Assembly: GCA_005765155.1 (NCBI GenBank)
Contig: VCCP01000002.1
Span: forward strand, 2,666,001 to 2,730,000
Source: Zelopaecilomyces penicillatus
Lineage: Eukaryota > Ascomycota > Sordariomycetes > Hypocreales > Pseudodiploosporaceae
DNA length: 64,000 nt
Reading direction: 5' to 3'
Below the pieces are notes generated by a model. The model ran no database searches and was not told the origin of the DNA. It was given only the letters and a program-made list of their open reading frames with translations. Made by a program: the position numbers and the translations under genes. Shown piece by piece: positions 52,124-64,000 of the stretch. The number at the start of each line of letters is the position of its first letter. Position 1 is the stretch's first letter.

Positions 52124-54753
52124 TCAATGCCATTGCTGTCGGACTCCAATTATTACCAAGGCGATGTACGCGCCAATTACAACGACACCCACCGGAGACA
52201 TACGTCGATTGATGCCTCTCCACCATTCGGTGCGATTATGATGGTGAAGGTCGCTCATGGTTCGCATGTGGTGGCATGCTGCCTCCCGGAGGTCGAGGTG
52301 ACTTGTGCTGTGACACCCCTCTGTGATTTCAGGTCGTGGCTCTGATGGCAGAGGCAAGAGTGCGCCAAACATCCAAGCTGGTCTCCTCAGTTAGTCACCA
52401 TATCGACGATTGAGATTTGATAGCTTAGATCGAAATAACTCACCAAATGGAAGAATGAAACCAACAATGAATAAAACTAGTTGAATATTACGTTGCCATG
52501 GATGATCGGTCTCATGAGACCAAAGTATAGATGGAGGTACCCAAAAACTGTATTTGTTTGTGCGCTTATCATGGCGAAGATGTGGTGACCATATACTTGA
52601 GGTTTGCTTCTTCATATTATGAGCAACGGCAATAACAGGATGAGTGAAAATTTGCGCGGCCATTTCACGCGAACCAACTGGTATTTGTTGCTGTGCCTCA
52701 GTTGCACTACGCCGGGTGCTAAGCAGAGTTGTCGGGAAATGATCATGGCTCAATGACGGCTTGCAAAAGGAGGTTGCTCTTTGGCCATCGTTGTGCTCCG
52801 AATACATTGATTCATACGATGACTGAGAGGCGAGGAGGCGACGCTCACCACCACCATAGTAAAGTCTATAGGGAATTAGTAGACGCACCACATGATAATA
52901 AGGAGGAGGGCCATAATTTACCTTGCCCAGGTTGGTATAGAAGCAAAAGTAAGACTATTGGCTCTTGAGCTACCAGAAGAGCGCAAATTCCTATCAGAAG
53001 AGTAGGCCGCGAAGAGACTTGAGATTTGAGTTCGGGATGGGCGGTGATAGAGATCTCCTAGCTCTGCAAGCCCGTCACCATTTTCATCACGGTCACGTAC
53101 CAGCCTAGCATTGGTAACATGGGGTTCTCGGCCGTTTCCTCTTACGTATACACCCCGAGGCCGCTCCAAAGATCCTTTTCGAGAGTGATGAGTGGTGGTC
53201 ATAATATTGTCAGAACTAACCGTCGAGGAAGACAAACTGGCTACCAGTCGAATGCGATTTGTGTTGATGCTGCTTTGAGTACCGAAGCATTTGGGAGAGA
53301 GGGAACGCGGTGGCGGTTCACTGTCTCCTTCACTCTCAGAGAATACCATCGAGAGGGCAGAACTCTGGCGATGATGAGATACTGATGAGGGAATCGAGGT
53401 ATGCCAAGTATGCCCTTCACCTCCACTATGCCCTGGAAAAATTGCAGATTTCGAAAATAACAAGGCACGAGTGGTTTCATGATTGATGAAGTTGGAGATA
53501 GTTGATAGGGATCCAGACATCAATGCCTCTCGAGATCGTGACTTAGAAACTGTCTTTTGTCTAGAGGCGCCACCTGTCACTGACCTCAACGGAGCAACAA
53601 CTAGGCTTTCTTGGGAATAAGCTGGCCCACCAAGAGAGCTTTCTTTGCTGACAACGGAAGAAGATCGGGAAAGCCCGGTATGAACAACATAATTCGCTTC
53701 ACTTCGTTGCGATGGGGGACGTTTCTGGTTATCGAGCGATTGGGTGGAGGAACCGGAGTCAAGGAAGGTCAGAAAATTTGAGTGACTCGAGAACATCAAG
53801 GAAGTATCCAAGACATTTTCCCTTGAGTTGCTCAATAAGCTAGAGATTGTCGAGCTTTCTCCGTATACCTTGTAATTCGTACGTTCCGAAACATTTGACA
53901 TGGACTGCAAGGACACGGATGACTGTTTGGACAACAGCGGTGGAGGATCCTCGCGAGGAGGCAAGGGCTTATTTGTGAAGTATCCGGCCAGATGTTCGTT
54001 CCCGCTGAACTCCACCGCGTTGTTCTGTACCTTGCGCAGCCCGCCTGTAAATTGGTAATTACCAAAAACTAATTGAGGAGACGTTGGGCAAGTCGGAGGC
54101 GGGCTGTATTCAGCAAGAGTCGTCAGGGCCGAACTGGGACGATCATCGCTAAATACGCCAGAAGATGTACGTCCATAGGAGCTACTGGCAACTGTTGAAG
54201 AGACGCGCGAAGGCGTGAATGAGTCTTTTCTGGGCGATAGAGAGCTCTGATGAGGTAGCAAGGAAAATGTCTTGTCAGGGTGCACATTAATAACCCTATT
54301 AGCTCTACACAGGGAGGGTGAAGGCGACAGAGACCGTGAGGATGAAATCGATGGCGACACCGGTCTATTTGGTTGCGGAGATATAGACCTTGTGATGATT
54401 GGTAGTGTGCTGAGGGTGCTGTGTTCATAGGAATTCGTGTTAACAGCGGGGTCGGGAGTTATAACTCGGTTTGTCAAGGGGTGAATGAGTATCGCGTGTT
54501 GTGACGACTCTGTATTAGCATGCCTTTCGTCGCGAGGCAAGACACCCCGGCCGCGAAACTGAGAACTCTCCAATATTTGAGGCTGTGGCTTACTCGCGTC
54601 CGGGATATGTCGACCCAAAGTCGCACCATCAGCACTTAGCCGCGGTGGACTGTAAGGTACCACCCTTATTTGGAATTTGGAGCGATGGATTTGAGAGCTC
54701 GTTTGTTTGTTCAGAAACCGTCGCCGAGGCGAGGATGACGGCGATACTGGCAT
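52124..54753 (-). CDS. Serine-rich protein with two C-terminal membrane segments
   Basis: This is a conserved filamentous-fungal family usually labelled 'serine-rich protein'; its function is unknown. Three exons on the minus strand: 54753-52922, 52865-52444 and 52377-52124. Introns are 56 and 66 nt with GT...AG ends and CTAAT/CTAAC branch sites. Total 2508 nt, 835 aa. The junctions give W-A-R-L-Y-Y-G-G-G and I-L-P-F-A-W-M-F-G-A-L-L-P-L-P. Residues 1-610 are low complexity, rich in Ser, Pro and Arg, with conserved islands such as V-V-P-Y-S-P-P-R-L-S (N-terminal) and V-H-P-D-K-T-F-S-L-L-P. Residues 702-736 hold a Trp-rich stretch (W-S-P-H-L-R, F-W-V-P-P-S, H-P-W-Q-R-N). Membrane segments lie at about 737-760 and 813-830, so the long N-terminal part is probably cytosolic and heavily phosphorylated. 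The frame opens further to a TTG at 54786, but the first in-frame ATG is 54753 and an in-frame stop lies at 54792-54790. An extra 5' exon cannot be excluded. Confidence 0.8.
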
Positions 54754-55560
54754 GCTCCCCGCATTGAGCAGTGGCGGCAACTGCAAGATTCATCGACCGA
54801 CCACCCTGCCTACCGGGATCCTCAGGAGCAGGATGGGGAAGGTTCGAAATGCGCAGTAGTGCTATATAAGGTCGAAACACTGGTGATATTCGGAGCTATG
54901 TGCGATATGTTGCAGCGATTGATATGACGCAGGCACAGAAGACAGTAAGATGTAATGGCAGAGGTAATGCGGAAGAGAACTTCAAATGTTCCTGGCACAT
55001 AAAGTCGATAAGCTTGTGGCAAGTAATGGAAGAACTGCTCCCGATTCCGATTTGATTCAAGAGTCGTGGACGTGGCGTAATAAATCCAAATCGCGATAGA
55101 GAAAGCTCCACGGTCTTGAGAGTGACCGGCGTAGCTCGGAACTGTATGCTAGTATTGATTAAGAGTGTTGCGAACTATAGTAGATTTTGAGTAGAGTGTG
55201 TTGCTATTATATTGCGTATGTGGAAGAAATCAAGGAGAGTGTAATAAAAATGCATCAAAGTGAGGGTCATAAGAGAGAGGGAGTGGCTTGCCAAAAAGGC
55301 TTATCGAGAAAACGACAGATTAAAAAGAGAGAATCGTAGAGTGCATAACGGTTGATAATGATTGGGAAGTTGAAAAAAAAACGAGAGCGCGTGTGGGCGC
55401 GAAACAATACGGGAGAGAGAGGAAATGAGACAGGTAAAGGAACGAAGGGAGGTGACATGAAAGAACGACTGGCGACGATCCTTCCGACTCACAGCACATG
55501 CACACGGGCCGTTCCTAAAGGACGGAACAGCCCTTCTCTGCACTCATGGGGATTCCACTG
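54754..55560 (-). promoter_or_regulatory. Upstream region of the serine-rich protein gene
   Basis: On the minus strand CTTATATAGC lies at 54870-54861, about 108 bp before the ATG, and could be a TATA box. Further upstream, at about 55470-55262, the coding strand is strongly pyrimidine-rich (the plus strand reads GGGAGAGAGAGGAAATGAGA and similar), a common feature of fungal promoters. Two out-of-frame ATGs (54880 and 54793) start short frames ending at 54629, overlapping the gene start. Short frames on both strands here look like chance. Confidence 0.45.
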
Positions 55561-56060
55561 ACCGCTATTGTTGGTAGTGGCTTTTTCTTCCTTGTTTAGG
55601 AGCTACCAGGCCATCTCTTTAGTATTGGTATTGGATGCTAATACCCACTTGCACTGCAGCAAAATCATAGGTGTTAGGTTCTCAGTAGGTAGGCATTTGT
55701 CGTGCCTCCAGTCCCTGAACGAAAAAAGGGATGGAGGAGTTGGCCCGAAAACACTGGGGTCTCAAGAAGCAGCTCTCTGCACCTTGCACCATAGTTTAAT
55801 GAACAGATGCGGTGGCAGGGGCATTGCTGTACAATCGCCCCAAAACAACCCAGTCAGGCCACTGTGCTTCCTTAACCAGCTGCAGGTGGTGACGCATGGT
55901 TTTATTACCTAGGTCGGTGGGCCAGCTCAACCTGCACCCTTCCCGGCCCAAATAGTCATTGAATGTGACTTTGCACCCCCCCTCCACGGTACACCATGCT
56001 GCTTATACCTGTATACAATCAAACCCCTGTAAGATTCCCTGGCGTGTACATTATCAGATA
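55561..56060. other. Unique sequence at right edge of gene island, no gene supported
   Basis: Composition is balanced. A 114-codon plus-strand frame (55568-55912) has no recognisable domain and codon use like random sequence. Composition falls off between about 56030 and 56150 into the next AT-rich block. Confidence 0.5.
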
Positions 56061-58595
56061 TTAGCAAACAATCACAATACTATAAAAACGCCTAATAAGT
56101 ATCTAGAGGATTATAAAGTAATTATAAGTTTTAATATAAAGTAATAGCTTAATTATATATCTCTAGTATTACTTTAATAAGTAGAAAATCGTTTATAATT
56201 AGCTTTAATAAAGTTTAATCTTTTTAATATTAAATATATTATTTTTAATAAATAATCCTTAAATATAATATTTTAAGCCTTTATAATAGCTTTTATAAAT
56301 ATGTTATTAATTAAATACTTTATTTATATTAATATATATATATATATATTTAATTAAATTAAAAATTATAATATAGAGTATTTATTTATTTAATATTATT
56401 AAATATAATTATAAAATAGTTTTTAAAATATTTAAAAATATAAATAAAGATATAATATAATTAAATAATATATATATTATATTATAATATTAAAAACCTA
56501 ATAATAATTAAATAAAATAAATATTAATAATATTATTAATTATGATATTATTATTTTATTTTAAATTAAATATATATAATCTTATTATAAAATATATAAA
56601 TCTAGAATATTTTAATATTAGCTTTAATTTATAATTTAATAAGATTATTAAAGTTTTTATTTATAAATATTTATTAATAAATATTAAAAATATAAAAATA
56701 AAGATATAATAAAATAAGCTTAAAAAGATATAATAAAATATTAATAAAAATAGAATTTTAAATATTAAATCTTATTTATTTAAATCTTTTTTAAAAATTA
56801 ATTAAATATAAATAATTTTAATAATGAATAAAATTAATATAAATTATCTTAATCTTTATAATTAAAATAATATATAAATACTATTAATATTATTATATAT
56901 TAAATATATTAAATAAATTTAAAATAGCTTTTTATAAATAGGATTATAAGCTTAAAATAATTTTATAAAACTCTTTAAAAATTAAAATATATTTAATTAT
57001 ATAATAAATTTAAACTATATCTTTTATTTTAATAATTATATTAATAGAAATAAATAATAAATATCTTATATTATTATAATTAAATTATAAAAAGTATTAA
57101 ATTAAATAATTTATTTAATTATAAATAAGATTAAAATTTTAATAGATTTTATTATATAATATCTTTATATAAATAAATAAAGCTTAGATTTAAAAAGTAT
57201 TTTATTTATAAATTATTATATTATTATTAATTTTTCATTATAAGTATATATTAAGATTAATATATTAAAAAATAATAATTTATTAATTAATTATTAATAT
57301 TTAAATATTATTAAAATTATTAAATATAATATTATTATTATTTATTATTAATACTTATAATAATATAAATTTAAAGATTATTAATTATTATAATGCTTTT
57401 AAAAATAAAGCTATTAAAAATATTGAATTCTTTTAAAAAAAGTGATTATAATTATTAAAAAAGACTTAAGAATTAATATTATTATTTTAATTTAAAAATA
57501 TAAATATAATTATTTAATTTAATTAGTATTAAAATATATAATTTAACTTAAATATAATTAAATTAATTATAAAAATTTAATATAATAGCTTTATATCTTT
57601 AATTAAATTATTTATATTATATAAATAATTATAATTTTTATAATAATAATAACATTAATTATTTAATAATATTAAGATTAAAAGTAAAACATATTATAAT
57701 TTTATTATTAATAATAAAAATAAATTTCAAATAAAAAGACTAGAATATAAAAAAATAATTTAAAATCTTAAAATAAGCTTAAATAAAGAATTTCTTTTTT
57801 ATAAAGATTCTTTAAAGATTTAAATATAGATATTATAATTAATTTATATTTAATACATTTATATTTTTATAATTATTAATAGTTTTTTAAATTTTTAAAT
57901 TTTTTACTATTTTAATTTTTAATTTATAATAAATATTAAAATATTATAATATAAATCTAGTTTATTAATTAATATAATCATAAATAAAACATATGTTTTA
58001 ATAAGATATAAAATAATTTATAGTTTAAGAATAATTTAAAGTAATAGTTATAAATAAAGATATTAATATATATACTTTATAAATATTTTAATAAATAAAT
58101 TAAATACTCTTTTTTTAATTAATAATAAAGATAAAGCTATATTAATTATAGCTTTATAAGGCTATTTTTTATAAGTAAATAAATAATACCTATATTATTT
58201 TATAAGGTTATTATTATATATAAAGCTTTTTCTTTTTTTAAAAAACATCTAATAAAAATCCTTTATTTACTTTCTAAATTAATTATAAGATAATTAATTA
58301 ATTCTTTATATTTAATTTAATTTCTTATTATTTTATAGTATTTTCTATTTATTTTTATTCTTATATATTATATTAAGTTATATTTTTTTATTTTATATTA
58401 CTTTTTAAAGCTTTGTTAATATTATATATTTATATATATTATTTTTTCTTTATGAAAATATATATATATATTATATATAATTTCTTTATTTAAAAAATTA
58501 AATTTATACTTTTATTAAATAATTAATAGCTTTTATAGCTTTATATTAATTAATTATATATTTAATTAATTTAATTAATTATTTAAGATTTTTAT
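56061..58595. other. AT-rich block, no gene seen
   Basis: The sequence is extremely AT-rich with no usable frame. It is presumably decayed repeats; no element could be aligned to the left-hand block. Confidence 0.5.
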
Positions 58596-59013
58596 TGCAA
58601 TTTGCAGTATAAAGTTATAACTAAAGCTAGTAGTGATAGCAGTGGAAGAAAGGCAGCGAATAGTTATCCAGAGTGAAGTCTGTAGAAAAGAAGAAAGAAG
58701 TGATTGAATTGCTGATGTAGAAAAGAAGAAGGATATAACTAGGAATCCTTCTATCTTTTATATCTATCTAATTCTAAGATAATTTGGAATTATTTTAAGA
58801 TATTCCAAATAACTATTTGGAATTATTAGATATTCCAAATACTAAAACAGAAAGTAAGCACTAGTCTATCCCTTTATAGGTTAAGCTATAAGGGCTTTGT
58901 AAGCTTAGCTTACTGAGCTGTGCAGGTCTAGCTGCTAAGCTATAGCAGGTTAAGCTGCTAGACTATAGCAGGTTAGGCTGCTATATATAGAAAAAACCCA
59001 TTTTATTTTAACA
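58596..59013 (-). mobile_element. Isolated family C copia LTR
   Basis: This 418-bp copy of 1011-1428 has intact TG...CA ends. Neither flank shows the primer site, a polypurine tract or internal sequence, so it is a solo LTR. ATTTTTA occurs at 59014-59020 directly after it and at 58588-58594 one base before it; this may be a target duplication but is weak in such AT-rich sequence. It is much less mutated than its surroundings and slightly less than the copy at 1011-1428. Orientation follows that copy. Confidence 0.75.
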
Positions 59014-62000
59014 ATTTTTAATAATATACTTTTATTAAATAATTATTATAGCTTATAATATAATATATATTATATATAATTTATATTGAATTAAAATTAT
59101 AAAATTATATATGTATTTTTAAAAGATTAAAAATAAATCTTATTATTTATATTTATAGCTTTTATTATTTATATTTATAAACTTAATATAATCTATATAA
59201 TAATATTAATTAATTAAAATTTAAGAAACTCTTAATATTATTATTTTATAATATTGAGATTTTAATATAAGAATATATAAGAATATATTATATAAATATA
59301 TTATATAAAAAGGCTATTATAATTATAATCTCTTTTTTGATAAAAGTTTTTTTAATTAATATAAATTACTTTTAATTTTATAATTAATATTAAAATTATA
59401 GATTTAAGGCTTTTAAGCCTTTATAATAGCTTTATAAATAATTTTTAATTAATTTATTAAAATTATTATTATTTAATCTTTTATAATTTTTAAGTTATTT
59501 TAATTTAAAGATATAGTTTTATATAATATATATTAATATAATAATATCTTTTTTATACTTTAATAAGAAGATTTTAATATTATAAGATAATAATATATAA
59601 ATATATAATAATAAATAAGAATAAGCTATATATAAGCTTTTATATTAATTATTTATAAAGAAAATATATAAATATATAAATATAAATAATAAGAGTTTAA
59701 TATTATATTATATATAGAAAATAAACTTATCTTTAAATATAATAATAAAATATAATATATATATTTAATTATAATTAAATATTCATTTAAGAAATATATA
59801 ATTATATATTAAGATTCTATAATATATTAAATATAATATTTAAAGATTATTAAATGATTTTATTATTTAAATTTAATATATTTAATAATATAAAAGCTTA
59901 TATTTATAAATAATAAAATTATAATTAAAACATATTATTAAAATAAAAAATTCATCTTTATATATATATTATTTAAAGCTATTATTTAAAGTTTATTATT
60001 CTTTATTTTATATAGACTTATCCTATTCAAAATAATATTATAATTAATTTATTAATATAACTTTTAATAAGCTTAAATTTAAAATAAAAATACTTTAATA
60101 TTATTTTATGCTTTATAATTAATACTAATATTATATAAAAATAAAATATATTTAATTAATATATTTTTTATAATCTTTTTTTTATATTTAAAAATATTTT
60201 AAAAGTATTAATAAAAACCCTTTTTTTATATTATTAGATTTTTCTTTCTTAATTTAAATATATTTTAATAGTTTTAATCATTATTAATATATTATATATT
60301 AAATAAAGCTTATAATTTTTATATATTATAATTATATTAATATATAATATAAATATTTATTAAATATTTAAAAGTCTTATATATTTTAATTAATAAGATA
60401 CTTATAAATAAATTATTAAAATATAAAAATAATAAAATATTAAACTTTTATTTAATTTTAAATATAATTTATATTGATAAATAAAGTATTTTATAAAATA
60501 TCTTTAAATAAAATAATAATAATTATTAATTAAATATTTTTAAATAATTAAAGATTAATTATAAAATATATTATGTATATTTTAATTTTATTATAATTAA
60601 TATTTTATTATAAATTAAATTAATAATAAAAAAGTTTTTATAACTTTTTAATATCTATAGATGTATTTAAAATAATAATAAAATAAATAATTTTAATGAA
60701 TAATATAATTTATAATATTAATATAATATATATATAGTATTTATATAATATATTTATAGTATTTATATAATATACTTTTAATATATTTTAATTATTATTT
60801 TAATTATTAATTAAAATATCTTTTATTAATAAATAAAAGGATTTATTAATATATAATATAAAATTTATAATTATATATATAATATATAATAATATAAATA
60901 TATAATAAATATATATTCTTTAAATATCTTTATTATTTAAAATAATTATTAATTTAATATTATAATATTATTATTATAAGATATTATTAAAGGTTTAAAT
61001 TAAACATTATATAAAAATAATAAATACTATTATAAATTTAATATTATATTATTTATGGTATTATTAAATATATAATAATATCAAATATATAATATTAATA
61101 ATATTTTTTATCTATATAATAATTAAAGGAAAAGTAATTATAAAGCTATAATATATATTATTATATTAAAAAGAATATTCTTTTTTTAATTTTTATTTTA
61201 TTTTAAATTAAACAATATTATAAATCTAATATATAAATATTAATCCTTTTAGATTTAATTATAATATATTATATTTTTTAAATTATTTAGAATAATAATA
61301 TAATAGTTTCTTTAATATATTAATATAAAAGATTTTTTAAATATTCTTTTTTAAATTACTTTTAACTTTTAAAAATAATTCCTCTTTTTATATATTTAAC
61401 AATTTTAATAATATTTAAATAAGAATAAATAAAAAGCTTTTTTATAAAGATTTAAAATAAAAGAGTTTAATTTTTAAAATAAATTATATATTAATATCTT
61501 AAATTCCCTTTTTATAAAAGATTAATTATCTTTAAAAACTTTATATAATTTTATATTTTATTTATTAATGTTTATTAATATAGCTTTTAATATATCTTTT
61601 ATATATTATAATTTAATATTATTTCTTAATTAATTTTTATTTTAACATAAATAATAATAATATATTTCTTAAATTTATAATTTATAAATATAAATATAAT
61701 ATAATAAACTATTAATTAAAAGTATTATTATTTATATTATAAAAAATTATTATTTAAATTATATAATCTATATCTTATTAATTTCTTTTTATATATCTCT
61801 TCGATCTAGATTTATATACTTATAGTTATATATATATAATTAGTATTTTAAAGGCTATTAAAAAATTATATATAGGCTTTAATAGCCTTTATATTTTATA
61901 TTAAAATAATTAAATACTAATATTTATAATATTAAAATTAAGATTATCTTTATTTATTCTTTATTTATAAATTAATTAATTAATTATATAATTAATTAAA

Positions 62001-64000
62001 TATTTATATAATTTATATATAAAGATAATTAATTATAAAATAAAAGATAATACTAGCCTTTGTATTAAAGAGTTAATAATAGATAGCTATTAAAATAATA
62101 TATAGACTAGTATATAATCTAAAGTATTATATTTTTATAAAGACTTTAATTTTAAATTAATTAAATATCTTTAAATAAAAGAAATTATTATTTTAATAAT
62201 ATATAAAAATTCTATTATAATATATTATAATTAAATAGAAAAGTATAAAAATTTTAATAAAAAAAGAAAGATAATTATATAATATATAGATTATATAATT
62301 TAAGTAATAATTTACTTATAATATAAATAATACTACTCTTAATTAATATTAAAATTATAATTAAAATAAAATAAATAATATTAATTTCTTATTTATTTAA
62401 TTTATAATTTATATTTTTATATAAAATCCTAAATTTTTTAAACTTAAAAATCTTATTATTAAATTTATTAATTAATTCTTAAATCTTTTAATATATTATA
62501 ATATATAATAATAATATTTTATAATATTTCTTTTATTAATTAATAGTAGATTTATCTTTTAAATTTATATTTAAAAACTCTTATTATTTAATATAATTCT
62601 TATATATATAAATTAATATTTTAAAATTAAAATTAAAGTTTATTTAAATTTAATAATTTATATAAATTATATATAATTAAATTTTAATATAAAATAAATT
62701 TAATAATCTTATAATTTTATGTAATTATATTATTTTAATAATTAAAGAAATTATTATAATTATATTATAAATTTAATTTAAATATTAATATTAAAATAAT
62801 AATTTAAATATAAATAATTAAATTAAATTAAATTTTCTTTTTATTATAATTAAATTTATATTTATTTTATAAAGACTAGAAAATTTAAAATACTTTAAAT
62901 TATAAATTACTTTACTTTATAAATTTAAATATATATTATATATTATATTAATAATTATTATATGTATAAAGTATTATTATTCAAAGGATTATTATTTATA
63001 TATTAATAATTTATATGTAATTAATTTTATATTCTTTTAATTATTTTAAATTATAATCTTTTATATTTATTATAAATAATTAATGTTATATTTTATTTTA
63101 AATAAAATATATTAATTAATATATATTCTATTAAAGCCTTTATATATAATTCTTTAATATTTATATATAATTTAAATATTAATATACTTTATTATTTCTT
63201 TATAATAATTATTATTATTATTTAATTATTTAATAGATAAATCTTAAATAAAGATATAATAAATATTATAAGATATAAGCTATAAATACTTATAATAATA
63301 TATAACTCTTAAATATATACTACTTCCTAAATTACTTTTATTATTATAATATAATAAGATAAATAATAGTCTTTTATAATAATAATACTTAAATATAATT
63401 ATTCTTATCTTATTTATTATTATATATTAAATTTATTTTTATAAAAAGCTTTTTATTTTTATATTTTAAAAAATTATATAAATATTAATATTTAATCCTT
63501 ATAAAGTTTTATTTAATTATAATTATAATTATATTTATTTATTATAAAATATAATTAAAAGAATATTTATTTTAAAATAATATAATATAAAAATTTATAT
63601 TTATTAAAAGCTTTTAAAATTATTAATAAAAATAATCTTTATTTTAATAATTTTATAACTTTTAAGTTTTATAAAATATAATATATATAAAAAAGCCTTT
63701 ATTATTATATTAAATAATAATTGTATATTTTGAATAATTTAAATTTATTAAATAATTAATTATAATATTATAATTAATATTTATTAATTTATATTTAATA
63801 ATTATATTATTTTAAATTATAATAATTATTATAATACTTTTTAATTTATTAATAATATAAAGATAATAATTTATTTAAAATATAATATTAAATAAATCTT
63901 TTATAAATAAAATATATAATCTTTATTTTTTATTATATTTTAAAAAGATTTATTCTTTTTTATAATTAAATAATAATTTATTAAATTTTTAATATATAAT
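59014..64000. other. AT-rich block to window end, no gene seen
   Basis: Heavily AT-biased throughout. Small local duplications occur (TATAGTATTTATATAATATA twice at about 60725-60775). A patch at about 62050-62110 keeps slightly more C and G (ACTAGCCTTTGTATTAAAG). No frame, RNA gene or alignable element was recognised. Confidence 0.5.

Noticed and set aside
52391..52891. 166-codon minus-strand frame as a separate gene
   Set aside because: It is mostly exon 2 of the serine-rich protein gene. The splice sites at 52866 and 52443 join it in phase to the neighbouring exons.
53119..53385. Plus-strand frames inside 52918-54786
   Set aside because: They are antisense shadows of the serine-rich coding exon.
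54754..54786. Extension of the serine-rich protein to 54786
   Set aside because: The codon at 54786 is TTG; the first in-frame ATG is at 54753 and a stop lies just upstream.
55568..55912. 114-codon plus-strand frame beside the gene island edge
   Set aside because: No recognisable domain, no intron or promoter context, and other frames here are nearly as long. The evidence does not support a gene.

Overview
The window looks like part of a filamentous ascomycete (Pezizomycotina) chromosome that has gone through repeat-induced point mutation (RIP). Three things point to this. Two genes have fungal-type structure: introns mostly of 56 to 66 nt with CTAAC/CTGAC-like branch sites, a fungal ALE1-type MBOAT acyltransferase, and a filamentous-fungal serine-rich membrane protein. 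They sit in an island of balanced composition between very AT-rich blocks. Wherever the AT-rich blocks can be aligned to each other, copies differ almost only by C/T and G/A transitions, and coding remnants carry TAG/TAA stops where CAG, CAA, CGA or TGG codons are expected. I cannot name the genus.

Layout. 1-1428: left part of a minus-strand Ty1/copia element (family C): gag, leader, primer site, 5' LTR. 1429-5768: AT-rich sequence, with a decayed gypsy gag fragment (family B) recognisable from about 3660. 5769-29263: a nested retrotransposon stack. A minus-strand gypsy element (family A) is split at 9170/25887 by a complete second gypsy (family B, 9171-25886, 132-bp LTRs, 5-bp target duplication TTAAT). 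That element is itself split by a complete, much better preserved family A gypsy (13368-20817, 451-bp LTRs) and by a short less-mutated island at about 23645-24000. 29264-40930: two plus-strand family-B-like gypsy relics in tandem, with a 16-bp minisatellite and several small tandem duplications. 40931-49390: AT-rich sequence with one probable minus-strand LINE remnant. 49390-56060: the gene island. 56061-64000: AT-rich sequence with no recognisable gene and one isolated family C LTR at 58596-59013.

The two genes converge, with about 515 bp between their stop codons. ALE1 (plus, five exons, 539 aa) is an endoplasmic-reticulum lysophospholipid acyltransferase. The minus-strand gene (three exons, 835 aa) is a serine-rich protein with two C-terminal membrane segments and unknown function. 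I see no functional link between them.

I found no tRNA, rRNA, CRISPR array or cellular accessory system. The most informative content is the nested-element record, where insertion order and degree of mutation agree. All element calls come from comparing copies within this window by eye and from translated motifs.
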